Shown here: in pieces, positions 24,802-32,726 of the stretch
Layout: each line of letters begins with the position of its first letter
How positions within the stretch are numbered: position 1 is the stretch's first letter
Source: Lentisphaerota bacterium
GTDB lineage: Bacteria; Verrucomicrobiota; Lentisphaeria; Victivallales; Victivallaceae
DNA length: 46,788 nucleotides
NCBI GenBank assembly: GCA_015061525.1
Contig: SUWK01000015.1
Coordinates: 1 to 46,788 of the forward strand
Reading direction: 5' to 3'
Notes under the pieces: model-generated
Told to the model about the DNA's origin: nothing
What the model saw: only the letters and a program-made list of their open reading frames with translations
The model's database searches: none
Made by a program: the position numbers and the translations under genes

Positions 24802-25537
24802 AATAGAGAAGTTTTTCCGGACACCGCAGTGGTATGCGGATCTGTCGGCGTATACATGGGATACGAAGTTTGTCAAGTTGCGTGATGATGTTATTTCGGC
24901 TATGGCAACCGGGATGGATGAAGAAAAAGCGCAGGAGTTTCTCTATTCTGCCGCCGGAAAAGAGCTGATGAATGAACTTTCGATCCCGATGGGGGATATC
25001 CCCGGCAATGCGTTTGCATTTGTTGATGTTTGTGCGCCGACGGATACGGAGCGTTTTGCCAGCAAGGGCGGAGCGGTTTATTCACCGCGCAGCGCGCTTT
25101 TTTATCTGCTTCAGAGTAAAAAGGTTGCTGCTGCTGCCGCTGCCGGAGATGTGGAATATATCTGTTTGCGTCCGTTCCGGAAAATCACTCATGCCAGAGA
25201 GTTCCGTCTCTTCATTTACGAAGGTGGACTTTCCGCTATGAGCCAGTATCATCTGATCCGTCACTACCGCCGTCTGGAAGGGGTTAAAAAAGAGTATTGG
25301 AATCTGGCGGAAGCGTTTGTGAGAAATGTTGCATGGCATTTGCCGGTGAAATCACTGGTGATGGATATTTATATTACCTCCGGTAACGACATATTGGTCG
25401 TAGACTTGAATCCATGGGGCGGGGATACAGATCCGTTGCTGCTGCGTACCTGGGAGCGCGATTGGAGCGTTCCAGCCGGTATTCAGTTGATGGCTCCGCC
25501 GACGGCAGTGACCGGTGACGTTAAAGTTTCTTTCTGA
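24794..25537 (+). CDS. D123/CDC123-family ATP-grasp protein
   Basis: A 247-residue homologue of the D123 family, whose eukaryotic members are ATP-grasp chaperones that assemble translation factor eIF2. The hallmarks appear in order: NAFAFVDVCAPTDTERF (70-88), ALFYLLQSKKV (101-111), LRPFRKITHAREFRLFI (125-141) with the EFR segment, SAMSQY (147-152), VMDIYI with Asp191, and VVDLNPWGGDTDPLLL (202-217), where Asp204, Asn206 and the later acidic residues fit the ATP-metal site. Bacteria have no eIF2, so the role must differ; peptide or protein ligation has been proposed for bacterial relatives. The ATG at 24794 follows GGGAG by seven bases. The 3' end overlaps a convergent gene by 55 bases. Confidence 0.8.
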   Translation: MGKIEKFFRTPQWYADLSAYTWDTKFVKLRDDVISAMATGMDEEKAQEFLYSAAGKELMNELSIPMGDIPGNAFAFVDVCAPTDTERFASKGGAVYSPRSALFYLLQSKKVAAAAAAGDVEYICLRPFRKITHAREFRLFIYEGGLSAMSQYHLIRHYRRLEGVKKEYWNLAEAFVRNVAWHLPVKSLVMDIYITSGNDILVVDLNPWGGDTDPLLLRTWERDWSVPAGIQLMAPPTAVTGDVKVSF

Positions 25538-26193
25538 TCCCAGTTCGGCAAACGTTTTGCAAACTCATTGAGCAGTTTCCGTCTGGCGCGGAAATCGGGG
25601 ATCACTTTGCCGACATGCTGCCAGAATTTTGCCGAATGATTCATCTCTTTCAGGTGTGAAAGTTCATGGACCACCACGTAATCCACACACTCCAGCGGAC
25701 ATTGGATCAGCTTCCAACTGAATGTCACACTTTTTGTCGATGAACATGATCCCCAACGGGTATCGGCAGCAGAAATTCTTACTTTGACCGGAGTTGCTCC
25801 GCAGATATCCTGATAGAGTTCAATGCGTTTACGGATGATCACAGCGGCAAGTTCGCGGTACAGTCCGATCATGCCGGCGCGGATTTTTTCAATATTGCCG
25901 CCCGGCACGAGAAAAGCGTTATTAAAGATCCGCACCCGTCCGGTCAGATGCAGAGGGTAGGGGGTTCCAAGCAGCATGAAGGCAGCTCCCTCGCGGAAAT
26001 CCGGAGCGGTTCTGATCACAGTGCGCGCTTTCAAGCGGTTGATAAGCAGCAGATTGTTTTTGAACAGCGCAGCGGCGAAGGCATCGCTTGCCGGTTGCGG
26101 TACAAGAATCTCCACAATCCCGTCCGCAGCAATCCGTATGGCGGCTCTTTTCCGTTTGACAGAACGGATTATCCGGAAATTTTTATTCTGCAT
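25483..26193 (-). CDS. YgjP-type zinc metallopeptidase (M48-like, DUF45)
   Basis: A 236-residue protein of the YgjP/WLM group. The zinc motif is VVHELSHLKEMNHSAKFW with His176, Glu177, His180 and the third ligand His186. The preceding segment DTRWGSCSSTKSVTFSWKL is the other signature of the family. The N-terminal half forms beta strands of the usual DUF45 lead. ATG 26193 is chosen because MQNKNFRIIRSVKRKRAAIRI matches the usual family start; it overlaps the end of trxB by 11 bases and has no clear ribosome site, consistent with coupling. Its 3' end runs 55 bases into the D123 gene on the other strand. Substrate unknown. Confidence 0.85.
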   Translation of the reverse strand: MQNKNFRIIRSVKRKRAAIRIAADGIVEILVPQPASDAFAAALFKNNLLLINRLKARTVIRTAPDFREGAAFMLLGTPYPLHLTGRVRIFNNAFLVPGGNIEKIRAGMIGLYRELAAVIIRKRIELYQDICGATPVKVRISAADTRWGSCSSTKSVTFSWKLIQCPLECVDYVVVHELSHLKEMNHSAKFWQHVGKVIPDFRARRKLLNEFAKRLPNWDQKETLTSPVTAVGGAIN

Positions 26194-27109
26194 CGGCGAG
26201 GAACTTTTCGGCATCCATTGCGGCTCTTGCTCCCATTCCGGCGGCGATGATCGCTTGCCGGTATGCCGGATCCGCGCAGTCACCGGCGGCGAAAACACCT
26301 GGAATATTGGTGAGTGAAGTGTTGTTTTTCACTACGATAAAGCCGGAAATATCAGTTTCCACCCCGGCATCACGGAAAAGTTTGCTGCATGGAGTATGAC
26401 CGAGTGCGGTAAATACCGCCGAACAGGGCAGCAGGGTTTCTTTGTTTGATTCACGGTCAAGGAAGCGGATCCCGGAAACTTTTTTATCCCCGACGATCTC
26501 GGTGATAAGACAGTTCAGGTGGAACTTGATTTTCGGGTGTTTTTTCGCGCGTTCCGCCATGATGAGCGATGCGCGCAGCTGGTCGCGGCGGTGGATCAGG
26601 TGGACTTCAGATGCAAAGCGGGTGAGAAAAAGAGCCTCTTCCATTGCGGAATCTCCACCACCGGCGACCGCGACCGGAACATCTTTGTAAAATGCTCCGT
26701 CACAGGTGGCGCAAGCTGATACTCCGTTCCCGTAGAGGCGGTCTTCACCGGGGACCTCCAGCCGCTTGGGAACGGCACCGGCGGCGATTATCAATGCTTG
26801 TGTTTCGATGATCCTGCCGTCGGAAACGGTCAGGATATGCGGACCGCCGGATACGATTTTGACGGCGGTGATCTCCTCATATTCAAAATAAGCACCGAAT
26901 TTTTCGGCTTGGAACTGCATATTCATCACCAGGTCAAAGCCGCCGACTCCATCGGGAAAACCGGGAAAATTTTCCACGTCACTGGTTTGAGTGAGCAGAC
27001 CGCCGGGGGTGTTGCCGGCAAAGACCAGCGGTTTCAAACCGGCGCGGGCGGCGTAGATGGCGGCAGTTGATCCGGCCGGACCATTTCCGATGATAACGAG
27101 TTTTTCCAT
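26183..27109 (-). CDS. trxB: Thioredoxin-disulfide reductase
   Basis: A 308-residue flavoenzyme that reduces thioredoxin with NADPH. It shows the N-terminal FAD motif GNGPAGSTAAIYAARAG, the redox pair Cys133/Cys136 in SACATCDGAFY, the NADPH motif AGGGDSAMEEA, the HRRD segment that recognises the NADPH phosphate, and the closing FAD motif GVFAAGDCADPAYRQ. Length is normal. A GGGAGAT ribosome site precedes the ATG. The gene overlaps the metallopeptidase gene downstream. Thioredoxin itself is not in the window. Confidence 0.96.
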   Translation of the reverse strand: MEKLVIIGNGPAGSTAAIYAARAGLKPLVFAGNTPGGLLTQTSDVENFPGFPDGVGGFDLVMNMQFQAEKFGAYFEYEEITAVKIVSGGPHILTVSDGRIIETQALIIAAGAVPKRLEVPGEDRLYGNGVSACATCDGAFYKDVPVAVAGGGDSAMEEALFLTRFASEVHLIHRRDQLRASLIMAERAKKHPKIKFHLNCLITEIVGDKKVSGIRFLDRESNKETLLPCSAVFTALGHTPCSKLFRDAGVETDISGFIVVKNNTSLTNIPGVFAAGDCADPAYRQAIIAAGMGARAAMDAEKFLADAE

Positions 27110-27225
27110 AGAATATCTCCCTTGAGCTTGTATCTTGTAAAACAGTTCATTATTAAAAGTACATCAAAAAAACCTTTTTTTCTACTGCCGGAGAATAATA
27201 ATTTCGTTTTTTTTGCGGTTTGGGT

Positions 27226-27253
27226 TTGACTTTAGGCGATTTTGCTGTATATT
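27226..27253 (+). promoter_or_regulatory. Promoter of the ROK regulator gene, implying a leaderless transcript
   Basis: TTGACT (27226-27231) and TATATT (27248-27253) are 16 bases apart. Only eight bases separate the -10 from the ATG at 27262, so transcription would begin at or next to the start codon. No ribosome site is visible before that ATG or before the next in-frame ATG at 27292. Confidence 0.55.
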
Positions 27254-27261
27254 TCTACATA

Positions 27262-28389
27262 ATGTCAACAGAACTAACAAACTTTTTTACAATGCGCTTT
27301 ACTTATGTTTCCGGTAAACGCCGGATATTTGAAAAATTACGCCGGGAAGGCAGGATATCCAGAGCCGACCTCGCACGCAAATGCTCATTGACCCGTCCGG
27401 CAGTTTCCGCGATCGTAGAGGAGTTGATCAGCAGCGGTTTTGTGCGTGAACTTGGCCCCGGTCGTTCCACCGGCGGAAAGCCGCCGATAATGCTGGAGTT
27501 CATTCCCGAAGCGCGTTGTGCCATCGGCATCAATCTGGGCGGAGACGGCTTGATCGAAGGAGTGTTGTGCAATCTTTCCTGCGGAGTGTTGAAATCAGAA
27601 GCTGTTTCCTATGAAAATAATTTTGACAGTATCATGCAGGGTACGGAAAAGTTGATAAGGATGCTTTCCAGCCGGATATCCGGCGGAGTTTTTTCCGGAG
27701 TCGGTATCGCCGTTTCCGGTGTGGTTGATAATTCCGGCGTGGTGGTGCGTTCCAGTTTGGATATCGTCGGGCGGCCGCTGGCAGAGATGCTGGAGAAAAA
27801 TACCGGTGTTCCGGTGCGCATAGAGCGACGGCCCAATGCAGCGGCTCTTGCAGAAGCACTTTTCGGAGCTGGCTGTGATGCGGCGAAACTGGTGTATCTG
27901 ACCAGTGGTATCGGTGTCGGTGCCGGAGTGGTAGTCGACAATGAAATATTTACCGGCAGTCACGGTTTTGCCGGCGAGGTGGGACAGCTGCATTTGCCGG
28001 ATTCCCGGATACTTGAAGAGGCTGCCCGTCCCAGTGCCATGCTGAAAAGTTATGCTTCATCTTGCGGTAAGAGTGTTACGATGGAGGAGTTTATTCAACT
28101 GTTTCACGCCGGGGATGTTTTGGCTGAAAAGATGGTTTTTGAGAATGCCAGATATTTGGCGTATGCGGCGGGTATCGCGGCTAATTTGTTTGATCCGGAT
28201 GCACTTGTTCTCGGTGGAGATGTGTTGGAATTCGGCGAACGGCATTTTGAAGTTTTCAAAAAGGCATTTGTGGAAATGTCGGTAGCTGCGAAAGTCGGTA
28301 AATCTCCGACGGTGCTGCGTTCCATGTTCGGCAGACGCGGCGTGGCGGTCGGCGGGGCTCAGATAATATTGGATTCACTTGTTCAATGA
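27262..28389 (+). CDS. ROK/NagC-type transcriptional regulator
   Basis: A ROK-family repressor of about 375 residues. The N-terminus carries a winged helix-turn-helix (RISRADLARKCSLTRPAVSAIVEELISSGFVRE). The rest is a sugar-kinase-like ROK domain with GINLGGDGL, IAVSGVVDNSGVV, a YLTSGIGVGAGVVVDNEIFTGSHGFAGEVGQL segment, and ALVLGGDVLEFG. The cysteines of the zinc motif (usually CxCGxxGC) are missing: the residues after GEVGQLHLPD read SRILEEAARPS, so this member lacks the structural zinc site of NagC and Mlc. The gene sits 25 bases before nagB, so it probably senses N-acetylglucosamine 6-phosphate or glucosamine and controls that operon. ATG 27262 is chosen; 27292 is the alternative. Confidence 0.85.
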   Translation: MSTELTNFFTMRFTYVSGKRRIFEKLRREGRISRADLARKCSLTRPAVSAIVEELISSGFVRELGPGRSTGGKPPIMLEFIPEARCAIGINLGGDGLIEGVLCNLSCGVLKSEAVSYENNFDSIMQGTEKLIRMLSSRISGGVFSGVGIAVSGVVDNSGVVVRSSLDIVGRPLAEMLEKNTGVPVRIERRPNAAALAEALFGAGCDAAKLVYLTSGIGVGAGVVVDNEIFTGSHGFAGEVGQLHLPDSRILEEAARPSAMLKSYASSCGKSVTMEEFIQLFHAGDVLAEKMVFENARYLAYAAGIAANLFDPDALVLGGDVLEFGERHFEVFKKAFVEMSVAAKVGKSPTVLRSMFGRRGVAVGGAQIILDSLVQ

Positions 28390-28414
28390 TCCATTAACAT
28401 GAAAGGGTAAAAAA

Positions 28415-29158
28415 ATGGATGTAAAAATTCTGGAAGACAAATTTGCGCTCGGCAAAGCGGCAGCTGCGCTTGGTGCGGCAAAGATCCGTGAAGCGATCGC
28501 GAAAAAAGGTTATGCCAATGTGATTCTGGCGACCGGAGCCAGTCAGTTTGAAATGCTTGAAGCACTTCTGACTGAAAAAGACATTGATTGGAGCGTGGTC
28601 AAATTTTTCCACCTTGATGAGTATGTCGGTCTGCCCATCACTCATCCTGCAAGTTTCCGTCTGTATCTCTGGACGCGGTTCATCCAGAAACTTCCGGTAC
28701 CTCCGGCTGCGTTCTTCCCGGTGAATGGTTCTGCCAAAGATATCAAAGCGGTTCTCAAAGAACTTGAGAAAAACATCACTGAAAATCCCATCGACGTCGC
28801 CTTTGTCGGTATCGGTGAAAACGGTCACCTCGCGTTCAACGATCCCCCGGCTGATTTTGATACCGAAGATGCGTATCTGGTTATCGAACTGGAAGAACGC
28901 TGCCGCAAACAGCAGCTCGGTGAAGGCTGGTTCCCAACCTTTGACGATGTTCCGACCCACGCTATCAGCATGAGTGTCAAACAGTGCATGAAAGCCGCTT
29001 GTATCATCAACAGCGTGCCCGACCTGCGCAAAGCTGAAGCGGTCAAAATGGCACTGGAGGGTCCGGTGACCAATATGTGTGCTGCCAGTATGCTGCAGCT
29101 GCATCCTGATTGCACGACTTTCCTTGATAAAGATTCTGCTTCGTTGTTGACCAAATAA
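28415..29158 (+). CDS. nagB: Glucosamine-6-phosphate deaminase
   Basis: Converts glucosamine 6-phosphate to fructose 6-phosphate and ammonia, feeding amino sugars from host mucins or cell wall into glycolysis. The 247-residue protein has the isomerase/deaminase fold: ILATGASQFEM (phosphate loop), FFHLDEYVGL with the Asp-Glu pair, and VGIGENGHLAFNDPP with the active-site histidine. SMSVKQCMKA replaces the usual TMGIGTI-type motif. It is probably cotranscribed with the ROK regulator before it and the phosphatase after it. nagA is not present here. An AAAGGG site precedes the start. Confidence 0.93.
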   Translation: MDVKILEDKFALGKAAAALGAAKIREAIAKKGYANVILATGASQFEMLEALLTEKDIDWSVVKFFHLDEYVGLPITHPASFRLYLWTRFIQKLPVPPAAFFPVNGSAKDIKAVLKELEKNITENPIDVAFVGIGENGHLAFNDPPADFDTEDAYLVIELEERCRKQQLGEGWFPTFDDVPTHAISMSVKQCMKAACIINSVPDLRKAEAVKMALEGPVTNMCAASMLQLHPDCTTFLDKDSASLLTK

Positions 29159-29161
29159 ATC

Positions 29162-29815
29162 ATGACGACAGAGTTTGTATTTGTCCGGCACGGTGAGACT
29201 CAGGCTAACCGTGCCGGAATTCTTCAGGGGGGCAGTGTCAATTTGCCGCTTAACAACAATGGCAGGACTCAAGCTGGTGCTGCTGCAGACTATTTGAAGC
29301 AGGAAAAGTTTGATGCTGCATTTGCCAGTGATCTGCGGCGTGCCGCGGAGACTGCTGAAATCATCGTCAAGGCAAATCAGCATGGAGTGCCGTTGGAATT
29401 GACTGCCGGACTTCAGGAGTGGAATTGCGGTGAAATGGATGGACTGAGTTTTGAAGAGATCGGTAAACGTTTTCCCCGGGAGGGGCGGTCGTTTGCATTT
29501 GAGCAGATCGAAACTCAAATGCCGGGTGGTGAGCTTGGAACCGATTTTCAAGCAAGAATCGACCGTTTTATGATGGAACTGGTTCAGAAATTTCCCGGCA
29601 AAAGGATTTTGCTGGTTGCGCACGGTGGAACTTTGCAGCGGATTTTCCGTTTGGTTTCCGGAGCGGTGAAAAGCGATAATTTACTGCCGCTGGCGGGGAA
29701 TGCTTCAATAAGTTCATTCCTGTATAATCATGAATTGAACGCATGGCAGCTGACATCGTGGAACATGCGTGAACATCTCAAGGATATTCCCCAGCATCTT
29801 TCACGCGTTTTGTAA
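29162..29815 (+). CDS. Histidine phosphatase family protein (phosphoglycerate mutase-like)
   Basis: A 217-residue protein of the histidine phosphatase superfamily, which uses a phosphohistidine intermediate. The catalytic motif FVRHGETQANR carries Arg9 and His10. The proton donor region LQEWNCGEMDG and the second histidine in LLVAHGGTLQR are present. The size and the WNCGEMDGLSF stretch match broad-specificity phosphatases (CobC/PhoE-like) rather than the glycolytic mutase. It starts three bases after nagB. It could act on a phosphosugar from that pathway or be unrelated; the sequence does not decide. Confidence 0.88.
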   Translation: MTTEFVFVRHGETQANRAGILQGGSVNLPLNNNGRTQAGAAADYLKQEKFDAAFASDLRRAAETAEIIVKANQHGVPLELTAGLQEWNCGEMDGLSFEEIGKRFPREGRSFAFEQIETQMPGGELGTDFQARIDRFMMELVQKFPGKRILLVAHGGTLQRIFRLVSGAVKSDNLLPLAGNASISSFLYNHELNAWQLTSWNMREHLKDIPQHLSRVL

Positions 29816-29831
29816 AATATCGCGAAAACTG

Positions 29832-29875
29832 AATACACTCACTTGCATTTTTATGCAGATGGGTGTATTTTTTTT
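29832..29875 (+). terminator. Intrinsic terminator after the nagB-phosphatase operon
   Basis: An imperfect long stem (AATACAC at 29832-29838 against GTGTATT ending at 29868, and TGCAT/ATGCA near the loop) is followed by an eight-base T-run (29868-29875). It lies 17 bases after the phosphatase stop. Confidence 0.8.
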
Positions 29876-29898
29876 ACAGCAAATGGAGGGGTGTTGAA

Positions 29899-31029
29899 AT
29901 GAAAAAAATTTTGTTGCTGATTATTTGTCTGTGTGCTGTTGTTATTCGGGCTGATTATGCCGAACTTCTTAAAAATGCCGAAAACGGCAGTGCGTGGGAA
30001 AAGTACAGAGTCGGATTGTATTTGCTTTACGGCTGGGATGGCGCGGAGAAAAATCCGGCAGAGGCGGTCAAATGGTTTAAGAAATCTCTGGCTCAGGAAG
30101 AGCTGCCGGAGGCGATGACGATGCTCGGCAACGCGTATTTATCCGGCGTGGGAATTGAGGTGGATAAGGAAAAAGCTCTTGCATTGTTCCGGAAAGCGGC
30201 AGTAAAAGGAGACCATTGGGCGATTTCAATGCTTGGTTTCTGTTACTATAACGGAGATGGGGTTCCGCAGAATTTTGCCGCTGGTGCCAGATATTTGCAC
30301 CGTGCCGCTGAACTTGGCAACGGATATGCCCAGAATTTTCTCGGTTGGATCTATTTTGACGGCAGAGGTGCGGAAAAAAGAGATTATGCACAATCGGTAA
30401 AATGGTACACCAGAGCTGCGGAAAATAATTTTCCGGCGGCATTTTCAAGCCTTTCCAGTGCCTATGCTTCGGGGCGTGGTGTGGAAAAAGATTATTGTAT
30501 GGCGGTTCATTTTCTTTTGAGATATGTCGCAGTTGATAAAGAAGCAAGCCCCGGTTCTTTGTTTTCATTAGGTGAAGCATATGCCCGCGGAGACGGGACG
30601 AAAAAAGATTATGTGCAAGCAGTCAAATATTACAAGCTGGCTGCCGAACAGGGGGATTCTGAAGCATTGCTCCGGCTTGCCAATTGTTATGCATTCGGTG
30701 ACGGAACTGCCAAAGATGATATGGCGGCAAATCAATATTACCGGATGGCGGCAGAGCAGGGGAACACCCGGGCGATGCTTGTGCTCGCCGCCAGATTGTA
30801 TCACGGTGCCGGATGCGAACGGAATTTTGCTGAAGCGGCAAAATGGCTTGCCAAAGCTGCCGATGCGGGGGACTCCGGCGGATGTTTCGGCTATGCAATC
30901 ATGCTGGAACGAGGTGACGGTGTTCCAAAAGACCTTGCCAAAGCTCTGGAATATTATCGCAAAGCGGCTTCCTACGGTAATAAGATGGCGATTCGTGCTG
31001 CTGAACGGGTGAGTCATCTGGTTAAGTGA
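29899..31029 (+). CDS. Secreted Sel1-repeat (TPR-like) protein
   Basis: A 376-residue protein with a signal peptide (MKKILLLIICLCAVVIRA) followed by about nine Sel1-like repeats of 36 residues. Typical units read EAVKWFKKSLAQEELPEAMTMLG, YLHRAAELGNGYAQNFLGWIYFDGRG and YYKLAAEQGDSEALLRLANCYAFGDG. Sel1 repeats make alpha-alpha superhelices used as protein-binding scaffolds. It has no catalytic domain and no membrane segment beyond the signal peptide, so it is probably periplasmic. ATG 29899 follows GGAGGGG and starts the signal peptide cleanly; the longer start at 29863 falls inside the preceding terminator. The partner is unknown. Confidence 0.88.
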   Translation: MKKILLLIICLCAVVIRADYAELLKNAENGSAWEKYRVGLYLLYGWDGAEKNPAEAVKWFKKSLAQEELPEAMTMLGNAYLSGVGIEVDKEKALALFRKAAVKGDHWAISMLGFCYYNGDGVPQNFAAGARYLHRAAELGNGYAQNFLGWIYFDGRGAEKRDYAQSVKWYTRAAENNFPAAFSSLSSAYASGRGVEKDYCMAVHFLLRYVAVDKEASPGSLFSLGEAYARGDGTKKDYVQAVKYYKLAAEQGDSEALLRLANCYAFGDGTAKDDMAANQYYRMAAEQGNTRAMLVLAARLYHGAGCERNFAEAAKWLAKAADAGDSGGCFGYAIMLERGDGVPKDLAKALEYYRKAASYGNKMAIRAAERVSHLVK

Positions 31030-31039
31030 AAAATCACTT
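31024..31039. terminator. Small hairpin spanning two convergent stop codons
   Basis: AAGTGA (31024-31029) and TCACTT (31034-31039) pair perfectly around AAAA. The left arm contains the stop of the Sel1-repeat gene and the right arm contains the stop of rluD on the other strand. There is no strong T-run, so termination in either direction would be weak. Confidence 0.4.
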
Positions 31040-31975
31040 GTTCATCAGCTCTTTGATCCGTTGAAAATCTTCCGGTAATGGAGAGGTGAAGGTCATCATG
31101 TCACCGGTTTCCGGGTGAGGCAATGAGAGTTTCCACGCATGAAGCAGCTGGCGGGTTACGCCGGGGAAAGTGCAGTTGCGGTTGCCGTATACGTCATCCC
31201 CGATGATCGGCAGACCGATGGAACTCATGTGGACACGGATCTGGTGGGTTCTGCCGGTGAATATCCGGACTTCAGCCAGAGTCAGCGGAATATTGTCAAT
31301 GATTTTGTGCGCCAGAATTTTATAAGCGGTATGTGCCTCTTTGCCGTTGCGTTCCACGATCGCCATTTTCTGCCGGTTGACCGGATGTCTGCCGATGAGA
31401 GTTTTCAATTCTCCGGTAACTTGGCGCGGTACGCCGCGGCAGATGGCGAGGTAGGTTTTGCCGGTTTTGCGGTCTGCGAAAGCTGAACCGAGTTTGAATT
31501 TTGCTTCCACTGTTTTTGCTACCGCCAGACAGCCGCTGGTGTCTTTGTCGAGCCGGTGAACGATACCCGGCCGCTGGCTGTCTTCTCCGGCGAAATCCTG
31601 CGCCATGGATGGATACCTGCCGATAAGGGCGTTTACGATCGTCCGTTCCCGGTTGCCGGGGGCAGGGTGGACGACCACCCCGGCCGGTTTGTCGATGACC
31701 AGAAAATGACGGTCTTCAAAGAGAATATCAAATTCAAACGGTTCGGCTGGAATGACATTTTCTTCCGGAGTTTCCGGGATTTCCACGGTGAGGGTCATGC
31801 CGGATTGCACTGCAAAACGAGGTTGTGAAGTGACGTTCCCATTGACCAGAACATTGCCGTTTTTGATCAGGTTCTGCAGATAGGTGCGTGAATAATCCGG
31901 CAGCAGCAGAGCCAATGCCCGGTCAAGTCTGCCGGAGACGTCTGCTGTGGCGGTGAAGTTATGCCGCTTTTTCAT
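31034..31975 (-). CDS. rluD: 23S rRNA pseudouridine synthase RluD family
   Basis: A 313-residue enzyme that isomerises uridines in 23S rRNA (positions 1911, 1915 and 1917 in E. coli). It has an N-terminal S4 RNA-binding domain (RLDRALALLLPDYSRTYLQNLIKNGNVLVNG), then the catalytic domain with VIDKPAGVVVHPAPGN and the active-site motif HRLDKDTSG with Asp143. TGRTHQIRVHMSSIGLPIIGDDVYG follows as in the family. RluA/RluC cannot be wholly excluded, but the S4 domain and length favour RluD. It overlaps the end of lgt by 17 bases. Confidence 0.92.
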   Translation of the reverse strand: MKKRHNFTATADVSGRLDRALALLLPDYSRTYLQNLIKNGNVLVNGNVTSQPRFAVQSGMTLTVEIPETPEENVIPAEPFEFDILFEDRHFLVIDKPAGVVVHPAPGNRERTIVNALIGRYPSMAQDFAGEDSQRPGIVHRLDKDTSGCLAVAKTVEAKFKLGSAFADRKTGKTYLAICRGVPRQVTGELKTLIGRHPVNRQKMAIVERNGKEAHTAYKILAHKIIDNIPLTLAEVRIFTGRTHQIRVHMSSIGLPIIGDDVYGNRNCTFPGVTRQLLHAWKLSLPHPETGDMMTFTSPLPEDFQRIKELMNK

Positions 31976-32726
31976 CTTTCCGCCAGAAGTAGTAAACCAT
32001 CCCCGCTCCGGCTGGTATCAGCAGCACTCCGATCCACTGTGCCGGAGTCAGGTGGAAATAAAGCACGTTGTCTCCGCGCAAAGTTTCGTTGAAACAGCGC
32101 AAAATACCGTAGATCAGAAGGTACGCTCCGGTGACAACGCCCCGTTTGGCTCCTTTTTTCAGCATGAAACAGTAGAGGATGCAGAGGATGAAGTTTTCAG
32201 CAGCTTCAACCAGCTGTACAGGATGAACCGGCAAACCGCCGGTCTGCATGTGAAGCAGGGAACCTGCCGGAGCAGTCACTCCCCAGAAGGTGTCGGTGGC
32301 TCTGCCGAAACAGCATCCGTTGAGAAAACAGCCGATCCTGCCGAAACCGTGAGCTGCCGCCATCGCCGGGGCAAACACATCAAGTACCCGGATCGTATCC
32401 AGACGTTTTTGCCGGGTATAAACGATGATGGATGCCAATGCCAGCAGAAATCCGCCGTAAAATACCAGTCCTCCCTGATGGATGTAGAAGACACGGATCA
32501 GATCATTCCGGAAATATTGAAAAAACTGGATGACGTAAAATACCCGCGCACCGATGATACCGGTAATCATGGCGATGAGCAGCATTGTGCCGCACTGATC
32601 TTTGGTAAAACCGGCAAATTTACGGTTCTTATCCAGCAGATATGATGCGGTTATAAAAGCGAACGCCGCCATGACTCCATACCAGCGTATAGTGAGATTA
32701 CCGATTTCCAGAGCGATCGGACACAT
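31959..32726 (-). CDS. lgt: Prolipoprotein diacylglyceryl transferase
   Basis: Transfers diacylglycerol from phosphatidylglycerol to the lipobox cysteine of prolipoproteins, the first step of lipoprotein maturation. The 255-residue protein has about seven membrane helices. The family signature HGFGRIGCFLNGCCFGR is intact, with the essential Arg and Asn. The N-terminal LTIRWYGVMAA and the GARVFYVIQF stretch, which holds another conserved Arg, are also typical. Lipoproteins that may use it include those at 21132 and 21652. It sits between rluD and a DUF368 gene, all on the same strand. Confidence 0.95.
   Translation of the reverse strand: MCPIALEIGNLTIRWYGVMAAFAFITASYLLDKNRKFAGFTKDQCGTMLLIAMITGIIGARVFYVIQFFQYFRNDLIRVFYIHQGGLVFYGGFLLALASIIVYTRQKRLDTIRVLDVFAPAMAAAHGFGRIGCFLNGCCFGRATDTFWGVTAPAGSLLHMQTGGLPVHPVQLVEAAENFILCILYCFMLKKGAKRGVVTGAYLLIYGILRCFNETLRGDNVLYFHLTPAQWIGVLLIPAGAGMVYYFWRKDEKAA

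Noticed and set aside
28394-29623. A 409-residue minus-strand open frame opposite nagB and the phosphatase gene
   Set aside because: Both sense-strand genes carry intact catalytic motifs, and the antisense product resembles nothing and has no promoter or ribosome site.
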